Shown: positions 1 through 12,606, numbered from the stretch's first letter. The stretch: DNA of 64,000 nt from Ophioderma brevispina (GCA_023653785.1 JAMKCH010007221.1:1-64000); one strand, 5' to 3'. Numbers and translations are program-made. Notes: generated by a model from the letters alone, not told the origin.

Positions 1-2315
1 GTGGCAAATAATATCAAACATTTGGAGATTTTTAAACTCAATTTTGGCCCCAATCGCTGATTTTTTCAAAAATCTGTCATTTTTCTTTCGAATTGGGGGA
101 GGGGAAACTGGGGGTAAAGAAAAGGAGAGGATGGCCCCATGCGCCCTGGAATTGCCACTGTTACGTTTCTGTATCCATTTATTATGCATCCTGATGGTAC
201 GAAAAGAAAACCTTAAAATAATGGTGGGGCGGGAATTTTCGAACAAAAATTCCCTATGCGAATGCAATGATTTGAATCATGGTAATCGGGTGCTTAATTT
301 TATTTTGATACAAATTCTATTGTTTTTAATCAATACATAAAAAATACTTTTAAAAAATTTAAGTATAGCCATAATATACTCAAAAAACAAATAGTAGCAA
401 AAGGGCGCCATTTTTGATTTTTTTGGCGCCAAACTGGAACTGATTAATTCAAGAGTTATCGAAAATGTTATTTAATGTTATCCATCATTGATATATCAGA
501 TGAATAACACATGAAATAAAATCTTTAAACTTCATACAACTTGGAATATTAGTCAAATAGCTAAAATATTGAAAACAAGGTTTGGGGCCCTTTTGAAGAT
601 TGTGGGCTACCCCCTTGCACATCGAAAAAACAATGTAGCTAATACTTTTTGGTTTCGCATGACCTATTTACAGATATAAAAGTTTAACCAATATCGCAAA
701 AAAAAATTCGACCACTCAATGCAACAAAACTGTACCAGACTACCCCCTACGCATTTCGTGTCAGTAGGATTGGCTGACCGACTGACTGACCTACAAGGGC
801 GTCGCTAAGCGTGTCTAGAAATTTAGATGAATGTATTGTAAGTTTTAACAGGGCTGCACATTTTCCTTCTCTCCTAGCAAGATGAGCCTCGATTGCACTT
901 CAATTCCTTAGAAACTTTTATTCACCACAACATTGGATTCGTATCGAGGCATTCAGGTGGATTTGCGTCAGCCCTGTGCTGATGTGGATGCAAAGCTTAC
1001 CTGACCTAAGGTTTTATTAAATTGCCATTATCTAAATTGGGTCTAAACACGTGCACAGCTTGGTCACAGGTATCAAATGTCTCAAAATTGATATCCCATA
1101 CCGTGGCTTTTCTGAGATGCTATTTAACAAATCTGAACGTTCATTGACTCAAATCAGAAGATCAAACACCACACCTTGACCTAGATGACGCGCAATAAGC
1201 ACTGGATTTAGAAGATAAGTGATGCTGTATTTTTTCTTAATTTTTAATTACAAGACCTATATAAGATCATGTATGTAATGAGAATGAGGGCTTCCTGAGA
1301 CGAGCTATACTCGTCTTGGATGGCTAATATTACCTTAATCCCAACCGTTGATATAATTAGTTCAAAGGACCAGTCAATATGTCTGATGTCATTTTTTGTA
1401 ATACTTGTTACATGATGCGTACTTATATTAGAGCATGTTTTCAGGTTAAGTTATTCACGTAATTAAATTAACCTGACCTGTAAAATCGTGACAGTAAATA
1501 TACTTCCATATCAGCTGCATACACTATGCAATTATCAATATCGTAATATTATTTCAAACCTATTTACAAACACCAACTAATTATTTGACTTAAACCCTGG
1601 TCTTGTGAAAATCATTTGAAGCATTTAATGTTTTTTTTTCTGTACGCAACTTAGTTGGTCGATATCATGAAACTGTTCACTATTTTTTTGCATTGGGCTT
1701 TCAAATGTGCTATTACCAGAATTAGCTTCCAACTTTGTTTTCCTTTGTCAGTTTTGTAAGCATGCATATTCAATCAAATTCTATTTGTCTGGGTTGCATG
1801 GCCTGCCACATTCTTTGATCAATCGCATCTTTTTAAATTTTTATTATAAATAATATAAACGTCTATTTTTGATGATTATCAATGTCTGTTTTCTAGTCAA
1901 AGTTTGTGTGTTTCGTGCTCCAAATTGGAAATCTGTTCACAAACTAATTTTTTGTAAACAAGGTAAAGGATTGTGCAAAAAATGTACACAATTGAACCTA
2001 AACGAACTCCGTCGGCTAAGTTGGATGAATGGCTTGCTTGAAATGAGCATAATAATATTGATGAGAAGGAGGAGGGATAATGGGTGGCGAATGTAGTAAG
2101 GATTATAACGACTTGAATTTGGAGTTTTGGATGTAAAAATAAGACGACATAGAAAAATTACGATCGCATGGTATTTAACCCCTTAAAGATACCAGAATAC
2201 CATAGGCCAAGAATCTAACGAAAAGTCCTTTGACGCAACCACTCACTTTTTCAATAGTGGTTTCGGATATATCCCAATAATTTAAAAACGAAAGTCTATC
2301 TGAAGAATGTGATTT
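1..2315. other. AT-rich region without recognised gene
   Basis: I see no coding exon, RNA gene or clear repeat structure here. Reading frames are short and interrupted. The GC-richer patch around 90-140 contains G runs only. The 75-codon frame near 1869-2096 has no recognisable motif and no splice context. Part of the right edge may be the decayed 5' end of the LINE that follows. Confidence 0.5.
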
Positions 2316-2319
2316 TACT

Positions 2320-5300
2320 ATCTGAACGCAAATATTAGAGCATATCAGAAATTCGAAAAATTGAAACAGTGCCTCGAAACTTAATCACAATTTTTAAATT
2401 ATTGGCACTCAGTGAAACTCACCTTGAGAAAAACCACATGGATATTACCACTTACCTGGGAACCTTTCGAATTCACAACAGAAAGTATGGGCAAACAGGT
2501 GGAGTCTTGTATGTATAATCTCGAACAGTGGTTTAGTACACACGTTCAAACGGACTTGTGTCCAAGCAAATACTTTTTTTGAATGTGTGTATTGAAATAG
2601 AAAGGAGTGGTGAAAACAATATTATAGTGGGGAAAAAAACAGTGTACAGCTCACTACATCAATCGATTAATTCATACTGCTATTGACGCCTGTATTTAAT
2701 GTTATTAATAGTGAGAAAAAGGTTAAACAAAAAAATAAAAAAAGTAATTTTAAAAAACAATTGATTTGTTAAAAGATGATTCACACACACAGACCCTACA
2801 CCTGATATTTAGACCTGCATTTACTACCATATTCCTTTGTTTTTCTCAAACAATACTAAGCCAACAAGACTAACAGAGAGCAGTGCTACAGAATAATTGA
2901 TAACATATTGACAAATGACTTGTGTTCTGTTAACTCTGCAATTCTCGTTCCAGATATTAGGACACCACCTTTGCCAACCTTTTTTGCCGTCAAAATCGAA
3001 TCCAAAATTGAACCATAGTAAAATAATAATATTCTTTATAAAATTGGTTTAATATATCGATATATTATCTCAAATTTAAAAAAGAAATTACTCAAGATAA
3101 ACTGGGTGGAAATTCTGATGGCAATGATGCCAATCAGGACTACAATTCGTTTATAAAGACATTTATTAAATTGCACTGACGAATGTAATACCATTAAGGA
3201 AATAATAAGTTAATAAAAGACAGTACCATCCATTCACCAGTGGATACTAAAGGTTTTTAAAAGTATACAAACAAAAATAAGTTGTATAAAGAGTATTTCA
3301 ATGTCCCAGTGAACCACCGATTACAAAGTTTCAAAACTTACCGAAATAACTTAACACGTTAATTCGTAAATCCAAACGTTGTATTACTATAACAAAGTTT
3401 CATTGCTCAAGAAATAATATGCAAACAACGTGGAAAACTATCAATGCCATAATTGGCCGTGGCAAAAAAATAAAGACGTCAAACAAATTGCAGAATTGAA
3501 TAAACTGGGTAACGTAATAATAAACTGATCCAAAAAGTATTCTTCTGATTTTAAAAACAATTTTTTGTTTAAAATAGGACCAAAACTTGCTTCCAAATAC
3601 CACTCTGAGCAAAATTACTTGTTACTAATGAACCAACTTCAAAAAGTGTCTATATGTCACCAAAGTGAGGAAGAATAATAAAATTGTTAATAAATTTGAT
3701 GTTAACAAGAGCCCTGGCCATGATGACATCGGTACATGAAATTAATCCAAAGGGTCCATTCCGAGAGATAAGCCACTCCATTGGCAATTGAATATTTAAC
3801 ACATCAATCTTACCCAGGCTAAGTCCCACTAAATCTTAAAATTGCCAAAGTTGTTCCAATCTATAAAAGGAGGCCCAGATTTTTTTTTCTAATTCCGCCA
3901 GTGTCTGTACTTCCATGCTTATCCAAAATTTTGGAAAAGATTAGCTTCAAATCGGTGCATGATCTAGATTGATAAAAGAAATATTAAACCAAAACCATTT
4001 GGGCTTTCGTCCAAACACTCAACCTAATGTCAATTTTGGAAGTTATAGCTAAAGTGTGTAATGCTGTAGAAAACATGAACAACACGTTGGAATATTTCTA
4101 GATCGTATCGAAAGCATTGCGACACATAGACATTAATATTTAATTATACAAATTGGCAAGAATATATGGATTCAGTTGTCGTTTTTTAAACTGGTTTAAG
4201 GAGTTAGCTAAAAGCAATCGTAAAACAATATGTTGTCTTATTCTTCAGTAAACCGAAGACTTTAAAGAGATTAAATGTGGCGAGCCCGCAGGGTTCATCT
4301 TGGGGTCCTTTGGCTATTCATAAACTTTATGTTTAATGGAATAACTGGTACTATCTCGGTGTCAGATTTTATATTATTCGCTGATAACTACTATTTTTGT
4401 ACTCTCACTCAAATTCTTGTGATACTAAAAATGGACTTTAATTAATTAATGAATTAGAAGAAGATATGTAACTGGTTTTAAATCAAATAAACGTCGTCAA
4501 TTCTAGTAAAACACTTATATGATACTAGGCACGCCCCACGGAACTTCAAAATACCGGACTGTACAACATACTAATGATAACAATCAATTCCATCTAAATC
4601 GACAGACGATAATTCTATAGTGGTTAAATTTCACACTCGATATTATAAACCTTGAAAAAGTGCGTAATACAAAATTTCTCGGTGTCACATTGATGAAATC
4701 TAACATGGAAGTACCATTTGCTGTCCAACACATAATATCTAGAATCTTGGTGTAATTAAATAAATAAGCATTTTGTCCCTTTAATTATATACTTTTGTAC
4801 TGTACCCTTGTATTGCCGTATATTAATAACGGTATATATTGATATGGGGAAACGCCCTTCTATATATTTAATAGATCTTTAAACTTCAAAAGTGGGTACT
4901 GAGAAATATTTCAAACAGTCACTACCGATGTCCATTCCACCCACTGTTCCTTTACTATAATGTTTAATGTGTTTGAATATACCTTTTAAACTTAATTTGG
5001 GTGTATTTTATGTTAAACATTTTCATAATCAGCTATAACGGGAATTTATGGACATAATTATTTTGTAAAACAATTCTGAGTGCATGATTCCAATACAAGA
5101 ACTGCCCAAAATTATTGTATAATTTCAAAAAACAAAGAAAACATTCTCCTCAAAGGTCGGTGAGAACTACTACTGTCCGCATGCTTTATGGAATTCTCTA
5201 GAAACAAACATAAAGAAAAATACTGCAACATTTAACGGCTACACTGAAAGAATACCCTACTTTCCACGTCATGAAAACGAGTAATTTTGGGCATGTCCGT

Positions 5301-5515
5301 GGTTGTGTGTCATGTTTGTCCGTCTGCGTCCATTTTATGTGTTTATTGTTGGTAACGTTAAATTTGCTCAGGGGTATCTCTATCATCTCGATCGGGGCCG
5401 TATTGGCCTTTCGACTGGCCTCCTCCATCCTTGTCACTGTCTTTCTTTGTAAATTTTTGAATTATGTGGCTTGGAAATAAACTTGATATGATAAAACTTG
5501 ATATGATATGATTAT
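2320..5515 (+). mobile_element. Degraded CR1/L2-like non-LTR retrotransposon (LINE)
   Basis: A decayed LINE whose motifs appear in the right order but in shifting frames. Near 2390-2520 an apurinic-type endonuclease is visible (LALSETHL, then TGGVLYV). Near 3710 there is NKSPGHDDI, the usual entry to the reverse transcriptase. Around 3830-4020 come LKIAKVVPIYK and an FGL..KHST-like segment. Near 4090 GIFLD recalls GIFLDLSKAFD, and near 4190 LNWFKEL is visible. Around 4275 a relic of the CGVPQGSILGPL motif is followed by a stop. Near 4365 LFADN stands for the catalytic FADD, with the second Asp changed to Asn. Near 4660 TKFLGV is seen. The element ends at about 5470-5512 in a tail of repeated TTGATATGA units, as in CR1/L2/Jockey elements. 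Many stops and indels make it inactive. The clade is inferred from motif style only. Confidence 0.85.
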
Positions 5516-5736
5516 TTGATACTAAAACTATTTTCCATTTGACACTTCGAAAAATACTTTCAAGTATAAATTCATTTAAATTTAATTTTAAAAATCACAA
5601 AGTAGCTTTTTTACTGCAGAAAGAGAACTTTTACACGCAAATCTTGCAGCACTGCAATACTGTTTGGGAGAAAAATTTAGAGTTAGTAATTAATTTTAAA
5701 ACGCAAATTTGGTACTAAAAACATTTTAAAACAATC

Positions 5737-6599
5737 CAAAATTATCAATTAACCTTAAATTTGATCTCAATGACCTCATTTGACCTCTACATGAAAGCAG
5801 CCTCGGTTGACCCTCTGCAATTTATAAATCTTGTCAAAGAACAGTGTAGAGTAGGGTGGTTGTATACACTTTCCATTGATACATATTATGTCCAGTATTA
5901 CTCAAGGTAAAAGGAGCAAGGGTAATCTAATGAGCGCTTTTACCCCTCTATACCTAATATGCCTATACCTAAAGTGCGTTGACCTTTACCTCAATGTATT
6001 TCATTAACCGTGTGATTTTGAAAGTTATGCTTCTGACTACTACTTATATAATAAAAAATGCAATGCAACCATATTTAATTAAGCAAAACCTGGAATGAAA
6101 AACCAAATTTTGGGAAAAATGGGTACTTGTAGATGAAGACCTATACCGAAAATACCCAATTCTTAACGACCTTGTGACCTTTGACCCCATGTCACATCAG
6201 GTCATCTATGCAAGGGATTAATTTTGGTATTCGCTTGTTAGAGAAAATTATGAGCTACTTATTAGTACCTAAATCATGCCAATTGGTCAATGAAAAGTGG
6301 AGATAATGGTTGTTTGCTACCCCTAGAAAGGGAAAATGAGTACAGGTACAGACCTATTCTGTAAGGTGTTATCATTTGGATATCATACAAATATTTTTCA
6401 TTTGAAACTATCAAAATATATGCGCAGTCAAAGAATCAAAATCCTTCAATTTAATTTAAAAAAAAACAGTAAAATGGGCCTTTTTACCCAAGAAAGAGAA
6501 CATTATAGACTCAAATCTATCAGCACTAATACTGTTTGGAAGAAAATTTTATTAGTAGTATCTTAAAACCAATTTTGATTATCAAAATAAATTTTTACA
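5737..6599. repeat. Tandem repeat, unit 1 (about 860 bp)
   Basis: First of three head-to-tail units, aligned from CCAAAATTATCAATTAACC. It contains many TGACC half-sites and one TGACCTTTGACCCC block near 6175. Short frames inside it, such as 6336-6566, are repeat sequence. The part from about 6112 to 6586 is almost identical to unit 2, while the first part is clearly more diverged. Confidence 0.85.
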
Positions 6600-7460
6600 T
6601 CCAAAATTATCAATTAACCTTAAATTGTATCTCAGATGACCTCATTTGACCTCTAAATGACCCTAGGATGACCCTGCAAATTTATAATCTTCTCATAGAC
6701 CAGTGTAGAGTAGGGTGTTGTATACACTTTCCAATGATACATTATATGTCCAGTAGTACTTCAGGTAAGGGAAGCCGAAGTTATCTAATGAGCACGTTTA
6801 CGCCTCAAGCTATACCTAATATGGCTTTTTTTTCTACAAAGTGCGTTGACCTTTTTAAGTCAATGTAACTCATTGACCCATGTGATTTTGAAAGTTATGC
6901 TTCTGACTACTACTTATATACATAAAAAATGCCCCAATTGCAAACCATTCTGTAAGCAAACCTGAAGAAGAAACCAGAATTTGGGAAAAATGGGTACTTG
7001 TAGATGAAGACCAATACCGAAAATACCCCAATTCTTAACGACCTTGTGACCTTTGACCCCATGTCACATCAGGTCATCTATGCAAGGGATTAATTTTGGT
7101 ATTCGCTGTTAGAGAAAATTATGAGCTACTTATTAGTACCTAAATCATGCCAATTGGTCAATGAAAAGTGGAGATAATGGTTGTTTGCTACCCCTAGGAA
7201 GGGAAAATGAGTACAGGTACAGACCTATTCTGTAAGGTGTTATCATTTGGATATCATACAAATATTTTTCATTTGAAACTATCAAAATATATGCGCAGTC
7301 AAAGAATCAAAATCCTTCAATTTAATTTAAAAAAAAACAGTAAATGGGCCTTTTTACCCAAGAAGAGAACATTATAGACTCAAATCTATCAGCACTAATA
7401 CTGTTTGGAAGAAAATTTTATTAGTAGTATCTTAAAACCAATTTTGATTATCAAAATTAA
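6600..7460. repeat. Tandem repeat, unit 2
   Basis: Second unit, directly abutting the first and starting with the same CCAAAATTATCAATTAACC. From about 6983 to 7457 it matches unit 1 nearly base for base, differing by single-base gaps in A, C and G runs. Before 6983 it differs from unit 1 at many positions. The TGACCTTTGACCCC block recurs near 7050. Confidence 0.85.
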
Positions 7461-7574
7461 GGTTTACATCCAAAAGGAGGAGCAAGGAACCCGGAAAAGC
7501 GGGACGCTAAGCATGACATCAGTTGGAACACTATAAAGTGGACAATTTTCCTCTTCCCTTTTAGGATTGAACCT

Positions 7575-10210
7575 TGTTTGAAATTATAAATCTTATCAAT
7601 AGCCAGTGTTGCCTTATAGATAGTAGCCTAGAGCTAGCGGTGTTGGTATACACTTGCCAATGAGACATTATATGTCCAGTAGTAATTCAGGTAGGGTAAG
7701 GGAACCACCTGCGAACGCGAAACGAAAGTAAAAAAGTTATCTAATGAGCACGTTTACGCCTCAAGCTATACCTAATATGGCTTTTTTCTACAAAGTGCGT
7801 TGACCTTTACCTCAATGTATTTCATTAACCCGTGTGATTTGGAAGTTATGCTTCGGAACTTAGGGTTTTGCAAAAATTCCCGGGATTTTCAGAGTGGGAA
7901 ATTTCCATGGGAATTTTGGGAATTAACGGGAATTTATGGGAATTTTAGGAAATTTTCGGGAAAATTGGGAATTTTCAAAACAATCTTTTGAAATCGATAC
8001 AAACTATGAGGTCCTTTTGTTCAGTTTAAGATATTACTCTGTACAATTGAAATGCTACAGAAGAACATACAAGCATGTTTTAAACAACTGAGAAAATGAA
8101 TAAACAAAAAAAATGTGTTTGGGTCAGTTTATTTGCTATTCTATCACTCACTTGATTTGTTAGTTTATATTCTGTAAACCACCCACCATGAGTGTACCTG
8201 AGAATTTATCCTTCAAAATCAAACTTTAATTTACTTAAAGTGGTTTTGACTGCTTCCTAACAAGCACAAACATTTTCAGCAATTAAATATTTCAGATTTT
8301 TTGGAAATCCAACTTTCCACAATTTTTGTCTTATGTGTAGCACAAAATGGTTTGATTTTTGTGTACATATACTCAACCCAAAAGCCTCATGTAACTGATT
8401 AGGGTATACAATGCTATTAAAACAATGACATTGAACAGCCTTATTCATATTCAAAAGAAAAAGTGGCATTAATATATTTTACCCAAGCAAAAACTAATAA
8501 AATGTTTAAACTTTTAATAATGTGTGACTATTCCAAGGTTGTTATTTTAGAATGTATACATACCTTTGTGATGATTAGAGTATCATAAAATTGAAATTTA
8601 AAATACATTTGAACAAATTTCATTAAATATGTAGATAAGTCTTCAAGTTTAGTAAAATTTTGTATAAATGCGGGTCTGGGTCAAATGGGGTCGTTGCCAG
8701 ATTTTAGAAACTACTACTTCTAATGAGTTTAATTTACATTTATGGCTAGAACAAATGATGCACTCTGAAAAACATCTATCACATTTCTAGATCTTGTCTG
8801 AGGGATGCTTAATAGAAAACTATTTAAAATTTGCCAAAGTTCAAGGTAAATTCAAAGGTCCAAGGGTGGCAATACAAAGAAGATGAAGTAAACACAAAAA
8901 TGTATTTAAAAATATGTCAAGTATAGTCCCCAACAGAAACAAGACCTTACAAATAGTTTTGTGGTAATGAACTTGAGAATTGCGCATTTGGACCTTTGAC
9001 GATTTTTGCTAATTTTCGACTCAAGTGCCCTGAATAGATAACTTTAGTCTGATAAAAATCTGAAAGAATACTGTAAAGCAAAAGCTTAAATTATTACAGG
9101 ATAGTGGCACTTTTGCTAAATCAGACAAGAAAAAAAAATCAATCAAAATCAGATTTTTGCATCTCTGATAACAAGTCTATAGGTGTCCTCACATACTCTA
9201 CACCCTAAGGCAAATCAGATGATTTTAGTCATTACTGTCCTGTAGGGCACTTACTACAACACGTAATTAATGGATATTCTTATCTTGAGTACTTTTGGTT
9301 TACTTCCGTTGCCTATAAATTTTCATGTGGAAAAATACGCTTAAATGGAAATTCCATTTTTATTTTGAAAAACCCCCTTTTAAAAAACAAAAAAACCAAA
9401 TCCCCTACACTTTTAAGCTATCTTGCAAAATTTGTGCAAATATTTTGAATCTTTCGGGTGGATCACTGTAGTGCCTTTAATTGGCCTGTACATAGCAATA
9501 TGTCATATGCGTGAAATTAGACACAAAACGTACATAATTGAAAGAAAGGCCTAACAACATGTTTTTTATTTTTTCCTGGGGACAAATTTTTTTAAATGTT
9601 TAAAACTATAAATGCCCAAATTGAAAATTCCCCGAATTCCCACTATCCCGGGCCCTTCAAAATTCCCGGAAAGTTTCCTCCCGGCGGGAAAGTTCCAAAA
9701 TTCCCCGGAAACTTTCCACCCTTTGCAAACCCTATTCTGACTACTACTTATATACTCTCAAGATGCATTCAGCCAGATTGTTAAGCAAAAATTGAGTGAA
9801 AAAAATCCAGTATCCTAGAAAAATGCTGAACATATAGAAATAAACCAGTGTATAGCCGAAAATAGCTCTAAAAATTTAATGACCTTGTGACCTTTGACCC
9901 CAGGTCCACATCAGGTCACCGAAGAAGAGGTGTTATTTTTGGATATCGTCTTTAGAGAAATTATTAGCTATATATTGGTACCTAAATTATGCCAATTGGT
10001 CAAATGAAAAGTGGAGATAATGGTTGTTATGCTACCGACCTACCCTTATATTTTGCAGCTGCTTTAGCTAGGCCTCAATCCACGATGGCTCTCAAATATC
10101 ATCAACAAACACAATATATGGGACAATATTTTCGCTTTGGGAACATCAAAATTCTTAAACTAGACTCTATTAGCTTTACAAATATGTAACTTAAAAAAAA
10201 TATCCTTTTG
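7575..10210. repeat. Tandem repeat, unit 3, split by a transposon
   Basis: Third and most diverged unit. Repeat sequence runs from about 7575 to 7860 and resumes at 9735 with TTCTGACTACTACTTATATA, exactly where the other units would continue. It ends near 10210. The TGACCTTTGACCCC block is present near 9890. The stretch 7461-7574 (with GGAACCCGGAAAAGCGGGAC) is not found in units 1 and 2 and looks like a separate small insertion. Confidence 0.8.
7861..9734. mobile_element. hAT-like non-autonomous DNA transposon with 8-bp target duplication
   Basis: An insertion of 1,874 bp into repeat unit 3. The left end is TAGGGTTTTGCAAAAA and the right end, read on the other strand, is TAGGGTTTGCAAAGGG. 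It is followed by TTCTGACT (9735-9742) and preceded by TTCGGAACT (7852-7860). The uninterrupted site in units 1 and 2 reads GCTTCTGACTAC, so this is an 8-bp target duplication with a small later change. Both ends carry arrays of GGGAATTTT-like motifs in inverted orientation (7872-7985 and 9620-9715), as expected for subterminal transposase sites. No transposase frame is seen inside. An 8-bp duplication and a TAGGG end fit the hAT superfamily. Confidence 0.85.
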
Positions 10211-10327
10211 GGTGCATGGGACCCCCTTGCCCACTAGACTACCTAAGGCAAATACAATAAAGTACTTCGTTTATACAATTCAATAACTTCAATTACTATG
10301 TTTTGATTGATTTTATTTTTCCGTCAG

Positions 10328-11384
10328 GTTTTGCGACGCTCACTCCATGTGTTGTTACGTTGAGCCACTATAAACAATCACTACATTGGAACCGGTCCCG
10401 ACATTGTTTAACTGCGGAAGTTTGATGCAAAATGATTGCTTAGATCTCCATGTGGATACTTGTCTTAGTGCACTCGTGGGGCATTTATTTGTAACTTTTC
10501 ATTTCGAATCAAAGAACGTTCGGACACACTGCTCAATACAACAGCGTCTGTTCATGAGGAGCTGGGCTCTTTCTGACTGTCTTATGGCGTATCATGATCA
10601 TTTGGCTTCTGCCGATATGTACTATGGCAATGACCTATTTCACACATCAATCAGTGGAGATCTGGACTTTTCCATGCAAGATAGCTGGTTTTCTGTCTGT
10701 TTTTCAGTGAAGCCTCCGTTTTGTTTCATTACAATTATAAGGTGTCGATCGCTTCTTTGCATTGTTTTTCCATTCAGTAATTTAAATTGCGGTAAAACTC
10801 GTCCAGGATTTCCGGTGGTGTACTATTTTTCATTTCTGTCGTGTTTCTTGATACCTATTTTACTAGCATGTCCAGAGTCGGACTTTTATGACCTATCGGA
10901 TGTTTGCATTGGCCTACCTCTGATTACACTACGTCGATTTTTTCTTTTCAATCAAGTGGTGTCAGTATCAAGTACCTTTTGTTTAGTCCATGGCAATGAT
11001 TCAAAACCAGCCTGGTATTTCAATCGCCATTTTTACTGGTATTAATCTGGTGTGCTTCTAGAATGCTTTGGGCTATTCGCCATTTTTGTAACCGTTAAAG
11101 TCAATCGACCAAACGAGTAGGACGGGAAAAAAGGAAATGAAGATATTAAACTGGCAATGAAAATGGCAGCGGTCGTTGGAACTGATTTTTTGTGTTGGTG
11201 TTCCAGTAATCATGATGGGCATCTTTTCTCAGACATGGAGCGGTTGTTTATTCCTTTAGATGCTTCTGTCTGGTCAGTGTGTTTTTATCCTCCCTGTGAA
11301 TTCTTCCCTGAATCCATATCTGTCACTGTCGCATCTTTAATTCAGTTCTACAGACGGCTAGGCGCAAAAGAGAAGATACAGTGA
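10328..11384 (+). pseudogene. Rhodopsin-type GPCR pseudogene, relaxin-receptor/LGR-like
   Basis: Seven-transmembrane receptor sequence recognisable across several frames. In order: HSMCCYVEP then FNCGSLMQNDCL (hinge after the leucine-rich repeats, 10345-10440); TM1 with SALVG (near 10468); TM2 with ALSDCLMA (near 10565); SADMYYGND (near 10610); TM3 with SSEASV and a VDRF in the DRY position (near 10750); CIVFPFSNL (near 10760); extracellular loop 2 with ESDFYDLSDVCIGLPL (near 10875); TM5 IAIFTGINLVCF (near 11020); TM6 AVVGTDFLCW continuing in another frame as VPVIMMGIF (11165-11230); TM7 ILPVNSSLNPYLS (near 11290), equivalent to NPxxY. CFPL-type loop 2 and TDFLCW are known from RXFP/LGR/GRL101-type receptors. 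The piece starts just after a pyrimidine-rich tract ending CCGTCAG, a plausible splice acceptor, so it looks like a decayed genomic exon rather than a retrocopy. At least four frame changes and an in-frame stop argue against function, unless sequencing errors are responsible. No leucine-rich repeats are visible upstream. Confidence 0.85.
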
Positions 11385-11484
11385 GGATGTCTACCAAAAC
11401 TGTCCACTCTAGATGGTGGACGCCGTCGAAATTAGACAACGGAAAAGCTTAGAACCTAAGATACAACCTAAGAAAAAAAGTGCG

Positions 11485-11700
11485 AGAGAGGTTCGCCCCT
11501 TGCCGGTCCCCTATAGGGCCCGTAGGTTCCTTATATCGCACCAAAAATATTTCTTTAACTGCTCGTATACACCCCTTCTATGGTTCGTAGGAACCTTTTT
11601 TGGATTCTCAGATTATTAAGAACCTTTTTAGGTTCCTTCTATGAAGGTGTTCCTATAGAGGCCAAAAAAAGGGTTCTATAGCCTTAATCTGATAGTGTAG
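11485..11700. repeat. Palindrome-rich repeat with GGTTCC/GGAACC motifs
   Basis: Repeated short palindromic blocks such as GTAGGTTCC, GTAGGAACC and AAGAACCTTTTTAGGTTC occur here, ending in an A-run at about 11721-11738. It resembles a decayed fold-back repeat, but I could not define both ends. Confidence 0.4.
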
Positions 11701-11739
11701 ATAACTTCAAAATTAATATTTAAAAAAAAAAAAAAAAAC

Positions 11740-12390
11740 ATAATAATTACTTAGTGAAAATATTAACATTCTAATGATATTGTTGAAAGTGGGTTATCAT
11801 TCTTTTTGTCTCATTCTTCCGTCTTCAACGGACAGTGGTAATGATTAAAAAATCCAAGCTCACATCACATTACAGACATATAGCTAAACAAGCGACAAAT
11901 AAAGGGAAAATATTTAGAGAAAACTATAAATATATTTTAAGACGTAACGAGCGCATATACAAAGCATGTGATTAAACACACTGCCAATTATCCTTTTTAA
12001 AATCTTTAACAGGAATATTTCTTCCGGTGTTTGTTTCAAGTTCCAATTGATCTACTTTTGATTTCGTGAATCATAATCATTTAAATTTAGTGAACCATAA
12101 TTATGTTTCAATAGCTCGTTTTCGTCATTCATTTATATAGCGTATGACAAAGCGGAGTTTACCATAATTAAGCAAATTAAATCATGCTCAAGTTTTGAGA
12201 CAAAAAGTATTGCTTTTTCTTATCGTGTATTGTTTTCGACTAAGGTGCTCGCCGCTAGTCGAAATCTAACAAGCTCACCAGACCCTATCAAAGCATCATT
12301 TTTCATAAAGGTGGTTTCTTCTCATACCTTTATCATGTACATACACATGTGTTGAAATTTCTGAATTCCGTAGGGTCGCCAGTCACCCAT
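11740..12390. other. Intergenic, nothing recognised
   Basis: AT-rich sequence without coding frames, splice-like exon structure or a clear repeat. Confidence 0.4.
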
Positions 12391-12606
12391 GGCCACACCA
12401 ATGTCAGACACAATTTTAGGTAGACGTTTGATATAGAAGTCCAAGTATGCAAATGAAGGTATTGCCATTTATTCCGTCAAGTCGCTACTTTGCACAACAA
12501 TATACAGCCATGACGGAATCAATGTAATTACCTCATTTGCATGTTTGGGGACTGTATATCAACGTTACCAAGTTTAGTTATAGTCAGTTGTTGGTATTAC
12601 GGGTAC
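12391..12606. repeat. Inverted repeat (hairpin) with paired ATGCAAAT motifs
   Basis: Two inverted arms. The core arms are 12447-12479 and 12511-12542: ATGCAAATGA...ATTCCGTCA on one side, and its near reverse complement on the other. The loop is 31 bases. Weaker pairing continues outward for another 55-60 bases, for example GTTTGATATA against GTTGATATAC. The octamer ATGCAAAT therefore appears once on each strand. It is most likely a fold-back MITE. A structured RNA cannot be excluded but has no other support. Confidence 0.75.

Noticed and set aside
10386..11045. 219-codon open frame
   Set aside because: It is a composite of receptor segments read partly in the wrong frame; the receptor similarity jumps between frames, so it is recorded as a GPCR pseudogene instead.
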